From: an uncultured Clostridia bacterium
GTDB taxonomy: Bacteria; Bacillota; Clostridia; Christensenellales; Aristaeellaceae
Length of the DNA stretch: 64,000 nucleotides
Assembly: GCA_937894675.1 (NCBI GenBank)
Contig: CALCQO010000040.1
Coordinates: 32,915-96,914, forward strand
Reading direction: 5' to 3'
Each line of letters begins with the position of its first letter. Positions within the stretch are counted from its first letter, which is position 1. The notes beneath the pieces are model-generated. The model did not search any database and was not told the origin of the DNA. It saw nothing but the letters and a program-made list of their open reading frames with translations. A program made the position numbers and the translations under genes. Positions 52,901 to 61,619 of this stretch are shown here, in pieces.

Positions 52901-53075
52901 CCTGTTCCTTTACCATGGTGAGGCCTTTTTGCAGGATTTCAGCCAGGTACTGGGCGATGGATTTGGGAGCTTCCGCTTCACCAATGGGCTCCGTCTGCGC
53001 TCGCCCATTCGTTTCGTCCAGGGCCTGCTTGATCTCCTCATTGATGATTTGCTCGTACAAACCAGGTTTCAGCAT
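49944..53075 (-). CDS. PLD-nuclease-like/superfamily 2 helicase/DUF3427 protein
   Basis: 1043 residues. After a helical N-terminus, residues ~130-270 are a phospholipase-D-like nuclease domain with HxK (H219, K221) and GSSNLS, one HKD motif. Residues ~310-680 are a type III-restriction-like helicase: Walker A AATGTGKT (~343-350), DEFHH (~440-444), LTATPERMD and QQLGRGLR (~645-652). The last ~350 residues match DUF3427. Such proteins are scattered among genomes and are suspected in DNA defence or repair; no methylase or partner is adjacent. The gene is AT-richer than its flanks, suggesting transfer. Confidence 0.88.
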   Translation of the reverse strand: MLKPGLYEQIINEEIKQALDETNGRAQTEPIGEAEAPKSIAQYLAEILQKGLTMVKEQGGDIHKQVRLANRIISLIREETQSALSDGLSVDKQARLLLALIDANSPLALQGKAESIRPETSIAQSSLFTGALHEPQMYTELKKEIVSSNRIDMLVSFIKWSGLRLIMDELTEFAQKGGEIRIITTSYMGATDIKAIEELRKLPRTQVKVSYDTKRTRLHAKTYVFYRDTGFTTAYVGSSNLSNAAISSGLEWNVKVTKKDLPETIDKIAATFESYWNSNEFEYYDEGQKERLARALQAESYFDNNAPLYTMDVTPYSYQQEILDKLEAERQVRGFTRNLIVAATGTGKTVVSALDYLRFRRQNPDSPCRLLFIAHREEILSQSLYTFRAVLKNGNFGDLFVGSHKPDSFNHLFMSIQTFNSQQFHEKTTPEYFDYLVVDEFHHAAAPSYQTLLGYYQPKILLGLTATPERMDKQDILPYFNNRIAAEIRLPEAIDRKLLSPFQYFGVTDTVDLSGLRWSAGGYDKTELSNLYTISGLVAKNRAALVRESLLNYVTDIDRVIGLGFCVTIAHARFMNEYFNQNGIPSIHLSGESSDEERRGAKARLIKGEIRFIFVVDIYNEGVDIPEVNTVLFLRPTESLTIFLQQLGRGLRLAENKECLTVLDFIGQANKRYNFEDKFAALLSNTTRSVTREIKDGFVSAPKGCYIQLERIAAQHVLDNIRSSYGHVAGLIARIATFQEDTGLQLTLANFLDYYHIDPRSLYRYGTFSRLCVRADIIEDFSEPMEETLTKAFPRFAAVDSRRWIQFLLKVLKEDVQHVSPLETRMLQMLQFTIWQKPYEECGFTYLLEGVQAIKACPVLCGELVALLEYNYSRIDFVDEPVNLGFDCPLDLHCTYTRDQLMIAMDYYQPKTIQGGVKWLSEKKTDVFFITLNKSDKDYSPTTMYNDYSISDTLFHWQSQSTTGENSTTGKRYIHHKKRGSQVLLFVREFKVDHLSNSAAPYTYLGKANYVQHEGSKPMSITWRLEKPIPAKFLKKTSKLVVG

Positions 53076-53256
53076 TCCTTCACCCCATTCAACCCAAGTC
53101 TTTGGTGGTAGGTTGTATTCCTACCGCGAGGGTTCATTTGATGTGCGTGTTATAATCCTATAAACCATTGGAATCCTGTTATGTAGTATACCACATATGT
53201 AGAAAATCTCCCCCATTCGTGGTATAAAAGAAACAACCCAAGATGAGGAGAAGCTT

Positions 53257-53550
53257 ATGGAAGAAGGAAAACTGTGGCTGCGCTGTATCAAGCATAACCG
53301 CATCGCCCGGGATTTGGTGGTGCCCTGCCAGGAAAGTGCCTGGGAGGAAGCCCTGCGGGAGGGGTGCCATGCCCTGGATGTGTCCGTGCCCGTGCTGCTG
53401 CCCCGGCATCTGAAGGACTGGGCGGAGTTTAAGCAGATGCGCTTTGCGCCGGGGGATTTTATGGACGCCGTGGCCTTTGACCGCATGGAGGCGGAGTACT
53501 TTGAGGACGGGCATCCCCGGGGTGAGAACAGGGACCCCCGAAACGCATGA
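53257..53550 (+). CDS. conserved hypothetical protein, 97 aa
   Basis: Good GAGGAGAAG before the ATG. Small acidic-basic soluble protein with W-E-E-A-L-R and a LPRHLKDWAEFKQMRF stretch; I do not recognise a family. It opens a run of five genes linked by 4-bp overlaps, the next being the YjjG-like nucleotidase (overlap 53547-53550), so it is very likely expressed. Confidence 0.6.
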   Translation: MEEGKLWLRCIKHNRIARDLVVPCQESAWEEALREGCHALDVSVPVLLPRHLKDWAEFKQMRFAPGDFMDAVAFDRMEAEYFEDGHPRGENRDPRNA

Positions 53551-54242
53551 CCTACCGCACCTACCTGGTGGATTTGGACGACACCCTGTTTGATTTTCAG
53601 CGGGCGGAGGAGAAGGCCTTCGGGCAGCTGCTGGAGCAATGCGGCATCTTGTGGACGCAGCAGCGCTTCGACACCTACCGCCGCATCAACGAGGGGTACT
53701 GGCAAAAGCTGAGCCGGGGGGAAACCACCAAGCAGATTCTGCTGCCCGCCCGGTTTGAGGATTGGCTGAAGCAGGAAAACCTGCAGGGCGACCCCGAGCA
53801 GATGAACCACGATTATTTAACCCTGCTCAGCCGGCAGGGGGAGCTGCTGCCCGGCGCCCTGGAGATGATGAAAACCCTGCACCAAAGGGGCCAGGTAGTC
53901 ATCGTTACCAACGGCGTCGCCCGGGCCCAGTACGGCAAGATAGAGAACGCGGGGCTGACGCCCTATTTCCATCACCTGCTGATTAGTGAGCTGGTGGGTG
54001 TGGAAAAGCCCCATCCCCGGATTTTTGAGGAGGCCCTTGCGGTCGCCGGGGAAACGGACAAGCGCCGCGCCCTGATGGTGGGGGACAGCCCGGGCAGCGA
54101 CATCCAGGGCGCCCGCAACGCCGGCATCGACAGCTGCCTGTACGACCCTTTGGGCAGGTACCAAACGGTAATATGCACCCACTATGTGCGGCACTTGGAC
54201 GAGGTGGCGGCTCTGCGCCCCGTAAGGGGAGGGCAGGGATGA
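53547..54242 (+). CDS. YjjG-family HAD nucleotidase
   Basis: 231 residues. HAD motifs: VDLDDTLFDF (D9, D11), VIVTNGV, the Lys in GVEKPHPRIF and MVGDSPGSDIQGARNAGID. The FDFQRAEEKAF opening is typical of YjjG, which removes phosphate from non-canonical pyrimidine nucleotides and so keeps them out of DNA. Coupled to both neighbours by ATGA overlaps. Confidence 0.9.
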   Translation: MTYRTYLVDLDDTLFDFQRAEEKAFGQLLEQCGILWTQQRFDTYRRINEGYWQKLSRGETTKQILLPARFEDWLKQENLQGDPEQMNHDYLTLLSRQGELLPGALEMMKTLHQRGQVVIVTNGVARAQYGKIENAGLTPYFHHLLISELVGVEKPHPRIFEEALAVAGETDKRRALMVGDSPGSDIQGARNAGIDSCLYDPLGRYQTVICTHYVRHLDEVAALRPVRGGQG

Positions 54243-54481
54243 AACGCCATGGGCGGAATCTGGCGGCCAGCGCCCTGCTGGCCGGGGGCATCCTGGCGCT
54301 GCTGGGGCTGTACTACAGCGTCATCAAGGCGGGCATCCCTTACCAGGACGCGCCCCAGGAGCTGTACATCCAATGGCGTGCCTGGCATGAAATGGGCAGC
54401 CTGTGCCTGAAATGGGGCGCGGGGCTGCTGGCGGCGGGCGTATTGCTGAGAATCCTCAGCCGGAAGGAGCCGCCCCGATGA
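54239..54481 (+). CDS. small two-helix membrane protein
   Basis: 80 residues from the ATG at 54239 inside the stop of the nucleotidase gene. Two hydrophobic helices (~8-28 and ~53-70) joined by a loop with aromatic residues (YIQWRAWHEMG). No known family. Position in the coupled operon is the main evidence that it is real. Confidence 0.6.
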   Translation: MKRHGRNLAASALLAGGILALLGLYYSVIKAGIPYQDAPQELYIQWRAWHEMGSLCLKWGAGLLAAGVLLRILSRKEPPR

Positions 54482-55632
54482 ACATCGCCATCGATATCGA
54501 CGATACCCTGACCCAGTCCTTCGACTATTTCCTGCCTTTTGTGGCGGAGTACTTCGGCGCGGACGAAGGGGAGCTGCGGGCAAGGAATATTTCCTACAGC
54601 ACCCTGCCGGAAGCCTGGAAAAAGAGGGAAGTGCCCTTTGCTAGGGCTTATTTTGACCGCTTCGCGGCGGACACCCCCTTCAAGCCCGACGCGGCCTGGG
54701 GCGTGGGGCTGCTGCGGGCGGCGGGGCACCGGATTGTGATTATCACCAGGCGCTCGGACGCCCTGTATACCGACCCCTATCAGACCACCCGGGAGGAACT
54801 GGCAAAGGGCGGCATCCCCTACGACAAGCTGATTTGCACCATGGACAAGGCGGCCGCCTGCAGGGAGGAACAGATCAACCTGCTTATCGACGATATGGCG
54901 GAGCATTGCGACGCCGCCGTCCGGCAGGGCATCCCGGCGGTATTGTTCTCCAGCAAGGGAAACCAGGGGATTTGCCGGGAGTATCCCCGGGTGGAAAACT
55001 GGCGGGAAGCGGTGGAAGCGGCGCGGCAGATTGACCGGGGTTATCCGGATAAAGCCCAGGCCCGCCAGCTGCTGCTGGAAGCGGAGGAAATCAACCCCGG
55101 CCCCTGGGCTGACCATGGCCGGGTGGCAGCCCAATGCGCCCAAAGAATCGCCCAGGCCTGCGGGATGGATGGGGAGAAAGCCTATGTGCTGGGGCTGCTG
55201 CACGACATCGGCAGACGGTTTCTGGTGCGGGATTTGGGGCATATCTACAATGGCTACCAGTACATGACGCGCCTGGGCTTTGGGGCCGCGGCGAGGATTT
55301 GCCTGAGCCATTCCTTCGCCACCCAGAACCTGGATGATTATATCGGGCAGTTTGACATCCCCCCTGACGAAACCGCGCGGGTGCGGCGGCTGCTGGACGA
55401 CATGGTATTTGACGATATGGATAGGCTGATTCAGCTGTGCGACGCCCTGGCGGGCAGCGGGGGCGTTATGGACATGGAAGAAAGAATGGCGGATGTCAGG
55501 CGGCGCTACGGCAGGTATTCCCAGGAAAAGTGGGATAAGAACCTGGAGATCAAAATGTATTTTGAGCGGAAGGCCGGCCGCAGCATGGAAGAGATACTGG
55601 GCGGCCCCATCCGCCCCGGGGAGGAAGCGTGA
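54478..55632 (+). CDS. HAD 5'-nucleotidase fused to an HD-domain phosphohydrolase
   Basis: 384 residues from the ATG at 54478 (ATGA overlap with the previous gene). Residues 1-185 are a NT5C/YqfW-like HAD: AIDIDDTL (D6, D8), IITRRSD and LLIDDMAEHC. Residues ~190-345 are an HD domain: HGRVAAQCA, LHDIG (H242, D243) and LSHSF. Both domains keep their catalytic residues. I infer two successive or complementary nucleotide-cleaning steps in one chain. The HAD part alone is a common stand-alone protein, so the fusion is notable. Confidence 0.85.
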   Translation: MNIAIDIDDTLTQSFDYFLPFVAEYFGADEGELRARNISYSTLPEAWKKREVPFARAYFDRFAADTPFKPDAAWGVGLLRAAGHRIVIITRRSDALYTDPYQTTREELAKGGIPYDKLICTMDKAAACREEQINLLIDDMAEHCDAAVRQGIPAVLFSSKGNQGICREYPRVENWREAVEAARQIDRGYPDKAQARQLLLEAEEINPGPWADHGRVAAQCAQRIAQACGMDGEKAYVLGLLHDIGRRFLVRDLGHIYNGYQYMTRLGFGAAARICLSHSFATQNLDDYIGQFDIPPDETARVRRLLDDMVFDDMDRLIQLCDALAGSGGVMDMEERMADVRRRYGRYSQEKWDKNLEIKMYFERKAGRSMEEILGGPIRPGEEA

Positions 55633-56117
55633 ACAAGCAGGACATCTACGCGCTGCTGAGCAGCCGGAACATCTGGCACGAAATCACGGAGCATGAGGCG
55701 GTGTTCAACATGGCGGAAATGTCCGCCGTCGCCCTGCCCTACCCGGAGGCGGACGCCAAGAACCTCTTTGTGCGGGATGACAAAAAGCGCAACTACTACC
55801 TGATTACCGTGCGGGGCGACCAGACGGTGAACTTGAAGGAGTTTCGGCGCCGGCACCAAACGCGGCCGCTGACCTTCGCCTCCCCGGAGGATCTGATGGC
55901 GGTGCTGGGGCTGATACCCGGCGCGGTAACGCCCTTTGGCGTGCTCAACGACCAGGAGCGCAAGACCCAGGTGTACCTGGATGAGGGGTTTCTGCGGGCG
56001 CCGGGGCTCATCGGCGTACACCCCAACGACAACACGGCGACTGTCTGGCTGAAAACCGAGGATTTTGTCGCCCTGCTGCGCGGGCACGGCACAAGCGTGC
56101 ATGTGGTGGAGATTTAG
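55629..56117 (+). CDS. ProX/PrdX-type prolyl-tRNA editing protein
   Basis: 162 residues, ATGA overlap with the preceding gene. YbaK-like editing fold of the ProX group: YALLSSRNIWHEITEHEAVFNMAEM, AKNLFVRDDKKRNYYLITV (with the conserved Lys), and GAVTPFGVLNDQERKTQVYLDE. ProX deacylates Ala-tRNA(Pro). It is distinct from the EbsC-type protein at 42.7 kb, so two editing activities are present. It closes the coupled operon. Confidence 0.92.
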   Translation: MNKQDIYALLSSRNIWHEITEHEAVFNMAEMSAVALPYPEADAKNLFVRDDKKRNYYLITVRGDQTVNLKEFRRRHQTRPLTFASPEDLMAVLGLIPGAVTPFGVLNDQERKTQVYLDEGFLRAPGLIGVHPNDNTATVWLKTEDFVALLRGHGTSVHVVEI

Positions 56118-56205
56118 CGGCGCGTGGGCTTTGCGGTGTTTATTCCCCCTCCCCCCAGGGTACATGATAAGGACAAACCAACCGCAACCTTGAAGGAGGA
56201 TCAAT

Positions 56206-56667
56206 ATGAAATTAACAGTTGGCATGAAAGCCCCCGAATTCACCCTGCCGGACAACAACGACGGCGAGGTTAGCCTGAAGGACCTGCGCGGCAGAAAAGT
56301 GCTGCTTTCCTGGCATCCCCTGGCGTGGACCAGCGTATGCACCGACCAGATGCGCGCTTTGGAAGCCCATCACGACCGGTTTGAAAAGAACAACACCGTC
56401 GCCCTGGGCATGAGTGTGGACCCCGCCCCCAGCAAAAAGGTGTGGGCGCAGGTGCTCAGCATCCGCAAAACCAAGCTGCTCTCCGACTTCTGGCCCCATG
56501 GCAAGGCCGCGCAGGACTTAGGCATTTTCCTGGAGGATATGGGCATCTCCGGCCGCGCCAACATCCTGATTGATGAGGAAGGCAACATCGAGTGGATCAA
56601 GATCTACGACATCCCCCAGCTGCCCGACATCGAGGAAGTGTTCGCCGTCATCGAAGGCAAGAAGTAA
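56206..56667 (+). CDS. peroxiredoxin, one-cysteine type
   Basis: 153 residues with AAGGAGG before the ATG. Thioredoxin-fold peroxidase with peroxidatic C45 in P-L-A-W-T-S-V-C-T; this is the only cysteine, so it needs an external thiol for recycling (AhpE-like). It reduces hydrogen peroxide or organic peroxides in the cytoplasm. It is 88 bp behind the tRNA-editing gene and may have its own promoter. Confidence 0.92.
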   Translation: MKLTVGMKAPEFTLPDNNDGEVSLKDLRGRKVLLSWHPLAWTSVCTDQMRALEAHHDRFEKNNTVALGMSVDPAPSKKVWAQVLSIRKTKLLSDFWPHGKAAQDLGIFLEDMGISGRANILIDEEGNIEWIKIYDIPQLPDIEEVFAVIEGKK

Positions 56668-56678
56668 ACAGAACCATG

Positions 56679-56768
56679 GGTTCCAAGGGGAATCATTCCC
56701 CTTGGCGGGGCGCGGGGCATAGCCCCGCATCCAACCCCTAAGCAAAACAGCGCAGCGTATTTTGCGCC
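56679..56768. repeat. dispersed palindromic repeat, family A copy 5
   Basis: CCAAGGGGAAT-c-ATTCCCCTTGG, then GCGGGGC-ata-GCCCCGC, then the AAGCAAAAC-agcgcagcgtaTTTTGCGCC arm. Order and content are those of copies 2 and 3, in inverted orientation. Confidence 0.75.
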
Positions 56769-56797
56769 TGCCGCGAACCAACCAAGATAGCCAATAC

Positions 56798-56830
56798 AAG
56801 GGCTGCCGCACCGCGTGCGGCAGTCCTTTT
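56798..56830 (+). terminator. rho-independent terminator of the peroxiredoxin gene
   Basis: AAGG-g-CTGCCGCAC/GTGCGGCAG-t-CCTT stem with loop CGC, followed by TTAATT. It lies just beyond the family A repeat. Confidence 0.75.
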
Positions 56831-57045
56831 AATTGCTGTTTCTTTATTTTCAGCGCCTGATGGCCGCGGGGTAACCCTCTGCCCGGCGTGCTCCCTTTGC
56901 TTTGCCCATGCCAATTCCAACAAACCAGGCAATCTTTGCTGCCCTGATGGGGTACCGATTGTACCGGCGGGAGATGTGCAGTTTTATACAGCGGGAAGAA
57001 AAATTCCTCAAATCAGACAAAAGTATGGAATCTGTTCTTCTTATT

Positions 57046-57074
57046 TTGTACATGTTTATGTTAACGTATATAAG
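57046..57074 (+). promoter_or_regulatory. candidate promoter of the surface-protein gene
   Basis: TTGTAC (57046-57051), 17 bp, TATAAG (57069-57074), in a strongly AT-rich stretch, 57 bp before the start. Confidence 0.5.
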
Positions 57075-57130
57075 ATAATAGTATCCTTTTGCTGATCCCA
57101 ACCGACCAACCAGAGGACACGAGGTGCCGT

Positions 57131-60100
57131 ATGTACAGATTTGCCAAGAAATATTCCCTGCTTGTACTGCTTACCGCGATGGTATGCCTGATGCTGCCTT
57201 TCGCCCAGGCGGGCGACACAAACCAGTGGGACAAGGACCCCATTGTTACCATCAGATGGGGAACTGAAAAGCCCTTAACAGCAGGGATTGATACCGCCGA
57301 TGCCGGCAATATGATCTGGACGCCGGGCGAATCAGAGTACGACGGCATTTTTACCGTGAATGTGGAGCTGGAATACTTCCACCCCTACGAGCCAGGCGAA
57401 CTGCGCATTGAATTGCCCAATGACATCCGCTCTCTGACGGACGCCTCCGACCCGCTGGATCACGCGCTGCCGGCGGAAAGCGCCTTTGAAATCAAATCCA
57501 CAGGCCTGTACGGCGGCGAAACGCCTAAGAATATTACCTATATTGTTAATAAAGCCGGGCTGGAAGGCCCCGGCAATTTCTCCGTCACCCTGCGCTATAA
57601 AAGAGTTACGGCCAAGGCAAGCTATGGCGTGCAGGTGCCTTTGAAAGCCACCGTCGTGGAATACCGGGGCACGGCGGATGAGGTAACCAGCTACTCCAAC
57701 ACAGTCACCCTGGAAACCCGCACCTTTGTGCGGATCAGCGCGGATAGCTTTATGAAAAGGATAGACAGCACAGGCTATCCGGACCGTGTGCCCTACGGCA
57801 TGCGCAGCTGGCCGGCGGAAGCGCTCTACGGCCCCGAACCGGAAACAAACGGCGTGGAGTACTTTTATGTATGGTGGGATTTGATTACCTACGAGCATGG
57901 CAATGATGTGGGGTATTACTACGCCATTACCGAAACCCCGGGTTCCGGGGGCGAAATTGTGGCCATCAGATCTACCTACAACACGCCGGAGGGATATTAT
58001 CCCCGGATGAACACGGCGCAATTCAACGAGACATTTAACCAGGCAAACCAAAAGATCAATAAAAGGTGGCCTGCTGCCGTTCTGATGCGCTACCCCTATT
58101 CCATGCTGACAGTGAATGGAACAGAGTCCAGCGCGACCCTGACCAACAGTTTCAGCGCTACCCTGTACCGCTCTGATGATACCTTCATCGAAACGCGGAC
58201 AGCCAGCGATTCAGGCACCATCCGCTTTACGGAGGATGCTTACGGCGGAGATTCGCTGGAAGTCGGGAAAAGCTTCAGTTCACACAGCTCGTATGAGAAT
58301 TACGGCAAAGGCGCCGCAAGCATCTTGATGGCGGGGGAAGACTACGGCATCAAGGAAGAAGTGAATATCCCCAGCGCTATGACGCTGTTTGCCAAAGAGC
58401 AGACCAAGGACGCCCAGGGGAACTATGGGCAGGTTGCCTACACCGCCGCCCTGGAAGACAGCACGCTGCATCTGATTGCCGGCGCGAACAGCCATCTGCT
58501 GCAGCCGGGCGAGTACTCCATCCGCAAAGCCCGGTTTTATGTTTCCCATTATGTGCCTTCAACAGCGCCTCATGAGCCGGTTCAGGGTACATTGGAAGAC
58601 GAACTGGTTGACTATACTACAAACGGCCCTGTCCTGGAGTACAGCCTGGATGGCACAACCTGGGTCGAGGCGACGATGACATCACAAAGCATCAAACAGT
58701 ATACATTTCCCCAGGGCACCGTGGCGCTAAGGGGAAGCTACTCCTCGAAAGCCGCGGGGGTACGGCTGAATTTACAGATCGAACAGCTGGAGCTGCACTC
58801 GACAGACGATGTGAGAACCTTTCTGGAAAACAACCAAACATCGCGGATAGACCTTCAAAACACCACCGCCTTCTCTGCCTATAACGCGGATGGCGAACTC
58901 TTACCCCTTCCCGATGGAACGGCGGGGTACCCTGTTGAAAAAAGCGCCCTGCGGGAACTGGCCTTTGTAAACTTAAAGACCCGCCCCCAAAAGAGCGCGA
59001 AAACGGCATTTGATGACAAAAAGTTAGTGGATGCCACCACCTTTACCCTGACAAACCACATCTATCTGGAGGTTGACCCCAAAACCCCGCAGGAAAGCCT
59101 GCAGGCGCTGGCGGACGCCGGGGTGTTCCCCCAGCAGAAGCATGGTGTCTTCTATGATAGGATGCCTGTGGATTTTGTGATTGATACCAATACAATCACC
59201 GTTACGGTAAACGGTGTCCCCGCCGCAACGACGGTAAGCATTGACAGCAGCGCCAGAGAGCAGATGCTCAAGGTGGAATGGCAGGCGCCGGCGGAGGTGC
59301 CCGTGAAAATTTTCAATGACGCGGTGCTTACCTTCAAAGCCTATACGGATGTCCACTATATGGCGGACCATGAGGTGGACTACGGCCATCCGCAGGTGAA
59401 TGTCCCCTTCAACTACTTTGTCCATGAAGCGCTGGACGGGACGCTGGGCAGCGCGTTTGGCGATCTCCCCTTTCCGGATGATCCGGCCGATGTTGAGCAG
59501 GCTTTTGCCGGCGCGGTATCCACCGACGCGGCTTTATCAGCCAACCGCTTCAATTTCAGCGGTACGCAGGTGAACCTATCCCCCGCGCTGGAATCGGGCG
59601 AATCCGGTGCGCGCCTGCGCGTGAAAGCGGCGGAGGATGCCATTTTCTCCACCGACACAAGCGTCCTGCAGGATGGAACCTATCAATACCGCATGCAGCG
59701 TCTCTCCGACCGGACAGATATCTTCATCAACAACATCTTTTTGCTGAACCTGGAAATTGTTCCCGGCACCCATTGGCAGGGCACGCTGAAAAGCGTGGAT
59801 GTATCCGAGAACATTGCTGAAAATGTGGACGCGAAGGTATACTATGCCACAGAAGTGCAAAGCGAAACGGCGCTGCCGGACTTTACCGACACTGCCGTGT
59901 GGGAAACCCGCCCCGAAGGCGCGGACCTGAGCGATGTAAAAGCGGTAGGCGTGGACCTGACCAAAGACATGGACGGCAACCCCTTTGCCCTGCACGGCCT
60001 GGGCCGCAGCCTGACGGTGTACTACAACATGAAGGCGCCGGACAATGTGCTGCCCTACTTCGAATTGAGCAACGATCCGGTCGCCAAAAGCCAGGGCGTG

Positions 60101-61501
60101 TTCTATTACAACAACCCCATTGATGTCGTGCTCGATTCCGCGGATGCACCCCAGATGCGGGCGGAGCCGACCTATTCCTATGGGCACAGCGTGATAACCA
60201 CCGTGCATTTCTTCAAGATGCCGCTGACCATCAGCAAAACCACCCAGTTCGGTGCGGGCAGCGCCCAGACGCCCATGAACGTTTGGCCGGATCAAGCGTT
60301 AAACTATACTCTTGTGGTGAAAAACGAATCGGAAACACCCCAGGATGCCAAGGAGATTGTGCTGATTGATACCTTGCCCGATCATCTGGCGCTGGATGCG
60401 CAGCAGGATATCCAATTCTACTTTGGAAGCGGGACGCCTGCCGCCATTGACCCGGACGCGGTCCAGCGCGTGCAATTGGCGCAGGATGGGCAGAAATTAA
60501 CCTTTACCATCGACTCGCTGAGCCAGAATGAGACCCTTACCCTGATTATCCCCACCATTGTGACGCCCGACCCCCAGCAGACAAGCCGTGATATATTCAA
60601 CAGCGCCTTGATTGAGACAATACAGGGCGAGCCGCAATACATCGAATCCAACATGACGTATCACCGGCTGGGCGGTCCGGTTACCTTATCCATCAACGCC
60701 AAAAAGCTGCTGAACAACGCCGCCCCGCCGGCGGGACAGTTTACCTTTGTGCTGGAGGGTGCCGACGGGCAGGATTCGGCGGCCAACAATGCCCAGGGAG
60801 CGGTAGTATTTGAGAAAACCTATGACAAGCCCGGCGAACACACCTTTACACTGTCGGAGAAGAATGACGCGCAAGAGGGCGTAACCTATGATGACACAGT
60901 CTACGAAGTGTATGTCATGCTGTACGCTTTCCCCGGGATGCAACAGATGCAATACGGAGCAATGATCATGAAGGATGGCGAACCCATTGAAGGGGAGATG
61001 GTCTTTGCCAACACCAAGCCTGTGGATCCGCTGCCCAGACCGACCCCGGCGCCCATGACCAGTTTTGTTATCAGCGCGCAAAAGGTGCTGCAGGGCAAAA
61101 CCCTGGCGGCGGGAGAGTTCACCTTTGAGCTGCGAGACAGCCAAGGCAATGTTATCGATACCGCCAAGAACGCTGCCGACGGCCGCGTCACCTTTGGCGC
61201 GCGCAGGACGGGCAATGCGGGTACCTATCTGTACACCATCGCGGAGGTGAGGGGCCAGGATGCCGGCATCACCTATGACACCGGCGTGTGGCAGGTGCGC
61301 GCCGTGGTGAAGGAAGCGGGCGGCAAACTGACCGCCAGCCTGAGCTACCTGAAGGACGGCACCCCCTACGAAACCGCCACCTTTACCAACAGCTACATCC
61401 TGCCCGCGACGGGGGACGCGGCGCCCGCCACCATCGCGGCGCTTCTAGCCCTGTCGGTGCTATTGTGGATGTACAGCAGGAAACGGAAAGCCGAAGTGTA
61501 A
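57131..61501 (+). CDS. LPATG-anchored surface protein with DUF11-like and pilin isopeptide domains
   Basis: 1456 residues from the ATG at 57131 behind CGAGGTG. Signal peptide of ~27 residues (ends AQAG). A long beta-rich N-terminal part (~30-1030) has no motif I recognise. A DUF11-like repeat follows (~1030-1170: LNYTLVVKNESETPQDAKEI). Then two FctA/SpaA-like domains (~1180-1305 and ~1309-1420), each with a K-containing first strand (SINAKKLL, ISAQKVL) and FTFxLxD/E pattern that form Lys-Asn isopeptide bonds. The end is LPATG, a hydrophobic helix and RKRK, a sortase signal. No sortase gene is in the window. It is probably an adhesin or pilus-type protein. Confidence 0.88.
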   Translation: MYRFAKKYSLLVLLTAMVCLMLPFAQAGDTNQWDKDPIVTIRWGTEKPLTAGIDTADAGNMIWTPGESEYDGIFTVNVELEYFHPYEPGELRIELPNDIRSLTDASDPLDHALPAESAFEIKSTGLYGGETPKNITYIVNKAGLEGPGNFSVTLRYKRVTAKASYGVQVPLKATVVEYRGTADEVTSYSNTVTLETRTFVRISADSFMKRIDSTGYPDRVPYGMRSWPAEALYGPEPETNGVEYFYVWWDLITYEHGNDVGYYYAITETPGSGGEIVAIRSTYNTPEGYYPRMNTAQFNETFNQANQKINKRWPAAVLMRYPYSMLTVNGTESSATLTNSFSATLYRSDDTFIETRTASDSGTIRFTEDAYGGDSLEVGKSFSSHSSYENYGKGAASILMAGEDYGIKEEVNIPSAMTLFAKEQTKDAQGNYGQVAYTAALEDSTLHLIAGANSHLLQPGEYSIRKARFYVSHYVPSTAPHEPVQGTLEDELVDYTTNGPVLEYSLDGTTWVEATMTSQSIKQYTFPQGTVALRGSYSSKAAGVRLNLQIEQLELHSTDDVRTFLENNQTSRIDLQNTTAFSAYNADGELLPLPDGTAGYPVEKSALRELAFVNLKTRPQKSAKTAFDDKKLVDATTFTLTNHIYLEVDPKTPQESLQALADAGVFPQQKHGVFYDRMPVDFVIDTNTITVTVNGVPAATTVSIDSSAREQMLKVEWQAPAEVPVKIFNDAVLTFKAYTDVHYMADHEVDYGHPQVNVPFNYFVHEALDGTLGSAFGDLPFPDDPADVEQAFAGAVSTDAALSANRFNFSGTQVNLSPALESGESGARLRVKAAEDAIFSTDTSVLQDGTYQYRMQRLSDRTDIFINNIFLLNLEIVPGTHWQGTLKSVDVSENIAENVDAKVYYATEVQSETALPDFTDTAVWETRPEGADLSDVKAVGVDLTKDMDGNPFALHGLGRSLTVYYNMKAPDNVLPYFELSNDPVAKSQGVFYYNNPIDVVLDSADAPQMRAEPTYSYGHSVITTVHFFKMPLTISKTTQFGAGSAQTPMNVWPDQALNYTLVVKNESETPQDAKEIVLIDTLPDHLALDAQQDIQFYFGSGTPAAIDPDAVQRVQLAQDGQKLTFTIDSLSQNETLTLIIPTIVTPDPQQTSRDIFNSALIETIQGEPQYIESNMTYHRLGGPVTLSINAKKLLNNAAPPAGQFTFVLEGADGQDSAANNAQGAVVFEKTYDKPGEHTFTLSEKNDAQEGVTYDDTVYEVYVMLYAFPGMQQMQYGAMIMKDGEPIEGEMVFANTKPVDPLPRPTPAPMTSFVISAQKVLQGKTLAAGEFTFELRDSQGNVIDTAKNAADGRVTFGARRTGNAGTYLYTIAEVRGQDAGITYDTGVWQVRAVVKEAGGKLTASLSYLKDGTPYETATFTNSYILPATGDAAPATIAALLALSVLLWMYSRKRKAEV

Positions 61502-61525
61502 GTACGGTATCAACAAGCAAACAAT

Positions 61526-61567
61526 ACCCCCAAGGTTGGATAGGTTCCACCTTGGGGGTGTTTTTTG
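61526..61567 (+). terminator. rho-independent terminator of the surface-protein gene
   Basis: ACCCCCAAGGT/ACCTTGGGGGT perfect 11-bp stem with a 12-base loop, followed by GTTTTTTG. Confidence 0.92.
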
Positions 61568-61619
61568 CTTAACATGGGGGATGTATTTGTGTGTTATTTC
61601 CTTTGAAAGACCCGAATAA

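Noticed and set aside
49944..53075. Type III restriction-modification system
   Set aside because: The helicase resembles the Res subunit, but there is no Mod methylase and the C-terminal domain is DUF3427.
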